Origin: an uncultured Pseudomonadales bacterium
Lineage (GTDB): Bacteria > Pseudomonadota > Gammaproteobacteria > Pseudomonadales > IMCC2047
Length of the DNA stretch: 5,666 bases
Direction of reading: 5' to 3'
NCBI GenBank assembly: GCA_947258895.1
Contig: CAMYKE010000159.1
Coordinates: 1-5,666 of the forward strand
Every line of letters begins with the position of its first letter. Positions within the stretch are counted from its first letter, which is position 1. Below are positions 5,245-5,666 of this stretch, in pieces. The notes below the pieces were generated by a model. The model was not told the DNA's origin, made no database searches, and saw nothing but the letters and a program-made list of their open reading frames with translations. Position numbers and translations under genes: made by a program.

Positions 5245-5666
5245 ATGGGCGTAATCGCGAAAAGGTCCTCGATGACTTTTTTTTCGGATGTGACAGATCA
5301 CTACAGTCATCGGGTGCGCATAGTGCTCGCCGAGAAGGGCGTTGCGGTTGAGATCGTCGACTGTGATCGTACTCACAAGCCCCCCGAACTCGCAGATGTG
5401 AATCCATACAACAGCCTGCCCACGCTGGTAGACCGGGATCTCGTATTGTATGAGCCCAACGTAATGATGGAGTACCTGGACGAGCGTTTCCCCCATCCGC
5501 CGCTGTTGCCGGTGTACCCGGTCGCGCGGGCCCAGAGCCGATCGTATATTTGCCGCATCGAAAAGGACTGGAGTGTCCTCGTTGACAAGATCCAGCATGG
5601 TCGAGGAAGCCACGATAAACCGCGTGCCGAGTTGACGGAAAGCATCATCAGCATCGCGCCGATTTT
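5245..5666 (+). CDS. sspA: Stringent starvation protein A, N-terminal 140 codons (runs off the right edge)
   Basis: SspA is a glutathione-S-transferase-fold protein without GST activity that binds RNA polymerase and alters transcription in stationary phase and stress. The frame is open from ATG 5245 to the edge; AGGAG at 5234-5238, six bases upstream, is a strong ribosome binding site. The N-terminus MGVIAKRSSMTFFSD and SHRVRIVLAEKG at 21-32 match the SspA thioredoxin-like domain, NSLPTLVDRDL lies at 56-66, and YLDERFPHPPLLPVYPVAR at 77-95 carries the conserved Pro83-His84-Pro85 surface motif known to matter in E. coli SspA. RIEKDW at 104-109 opens the helical domain. About 140 of the roughly 210 residues usual for the family are present. 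Location just after the bc1 genes is the standard gammaproteobacterial order; sspB would be expected next. Confidence 0.95.
   Translation, partial: MGVIAKRSSMTFFSDVTDHYSHRVRIVLAEKGVAVEIVDCDRTHKPPELADVNPYNSLPTLVDRDLVLYEPNVMMEYLDERFPHPPLLPVYPVARAQSRSYICRIEKDWSVLVDKIQHGRGSHDKPRAELTESIISIAPI

Noticed and set aside
5062..5613. 183-codon open frame on the minus strand opposite sspA
   Set aside because: The plus strand encodes clear SspA from 5245 with a strong ribosome binding site; the antisense product has no recognisable feature and crosses both hairpins.

Overview
The window is a gammaproteobacterial housekeeping segment. The gene order zapE, rplM-rpsI, petA-petB/petC, sspA is the arrangement known from Pseudomonas and related Gammaproteobacteria. 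The L13, S9 and SspA proteins look clearly gammaproteobacterial, and the DNA is moderately GC-rich. I cannot name the genus; a marine or environmental relative of the Pseudomonadales/Cellvibrionales would fit.

Layout from left to right. A secreted-protein gene runs off the left edge on the minus strand; it begins with a clear signal peptide and may be a YcfJ-like glycine-zipper envelope protein. Diverging from it is zapE, the ATPase that acts on the Z-ring during division. It is broken here: about 30 codons that should carry the arginine-finger region are missing, and an in-frame TAG sits exactly at the junction. After a roughly 200-base gap with a candidate promoter and a leader of about 110 bases come rplM and rpsI (ribosomal proteins L13 and S9), closed by a strong intrinsic terminator at 2317-2352. 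A new promoter region with a bulged inverted repeat then leads into the cytochrome bc1 operon. petA (Rieske protein) overlaps by one base with a single 670-codon gene that encodes cytochrome b and cytochrome c1 as one polypeptide. A 151-base gap with two hairpins, one terminator-like, precedes sspA (stringent starvation protein A), which runs off the right edge.

Functionally, the Rieske protein, cytochrome b and cytochrome c1 are the three redox subunits of ubiquinol:cytochrome c oxidoreductase. All heme and iron-sulfur ligands are visible, so the complex looks functional. L13 and S9 are one subunit each of the large and small ribosomal subunits and are co-transcribed. SspA is an RNA polymerase-associated regulator conventionally found downstream of the bc1 genes in this lineage.

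I see no mobile element, CRISPR array, RNA gene or obviously new system. The two observations most worth checking are the cytochrome b/c1 fusion, which still carries a Shine-Dalgarno-plus-ATG signature at the join, and the lesion in zapE, which is either a real gene loss or an assembly error.
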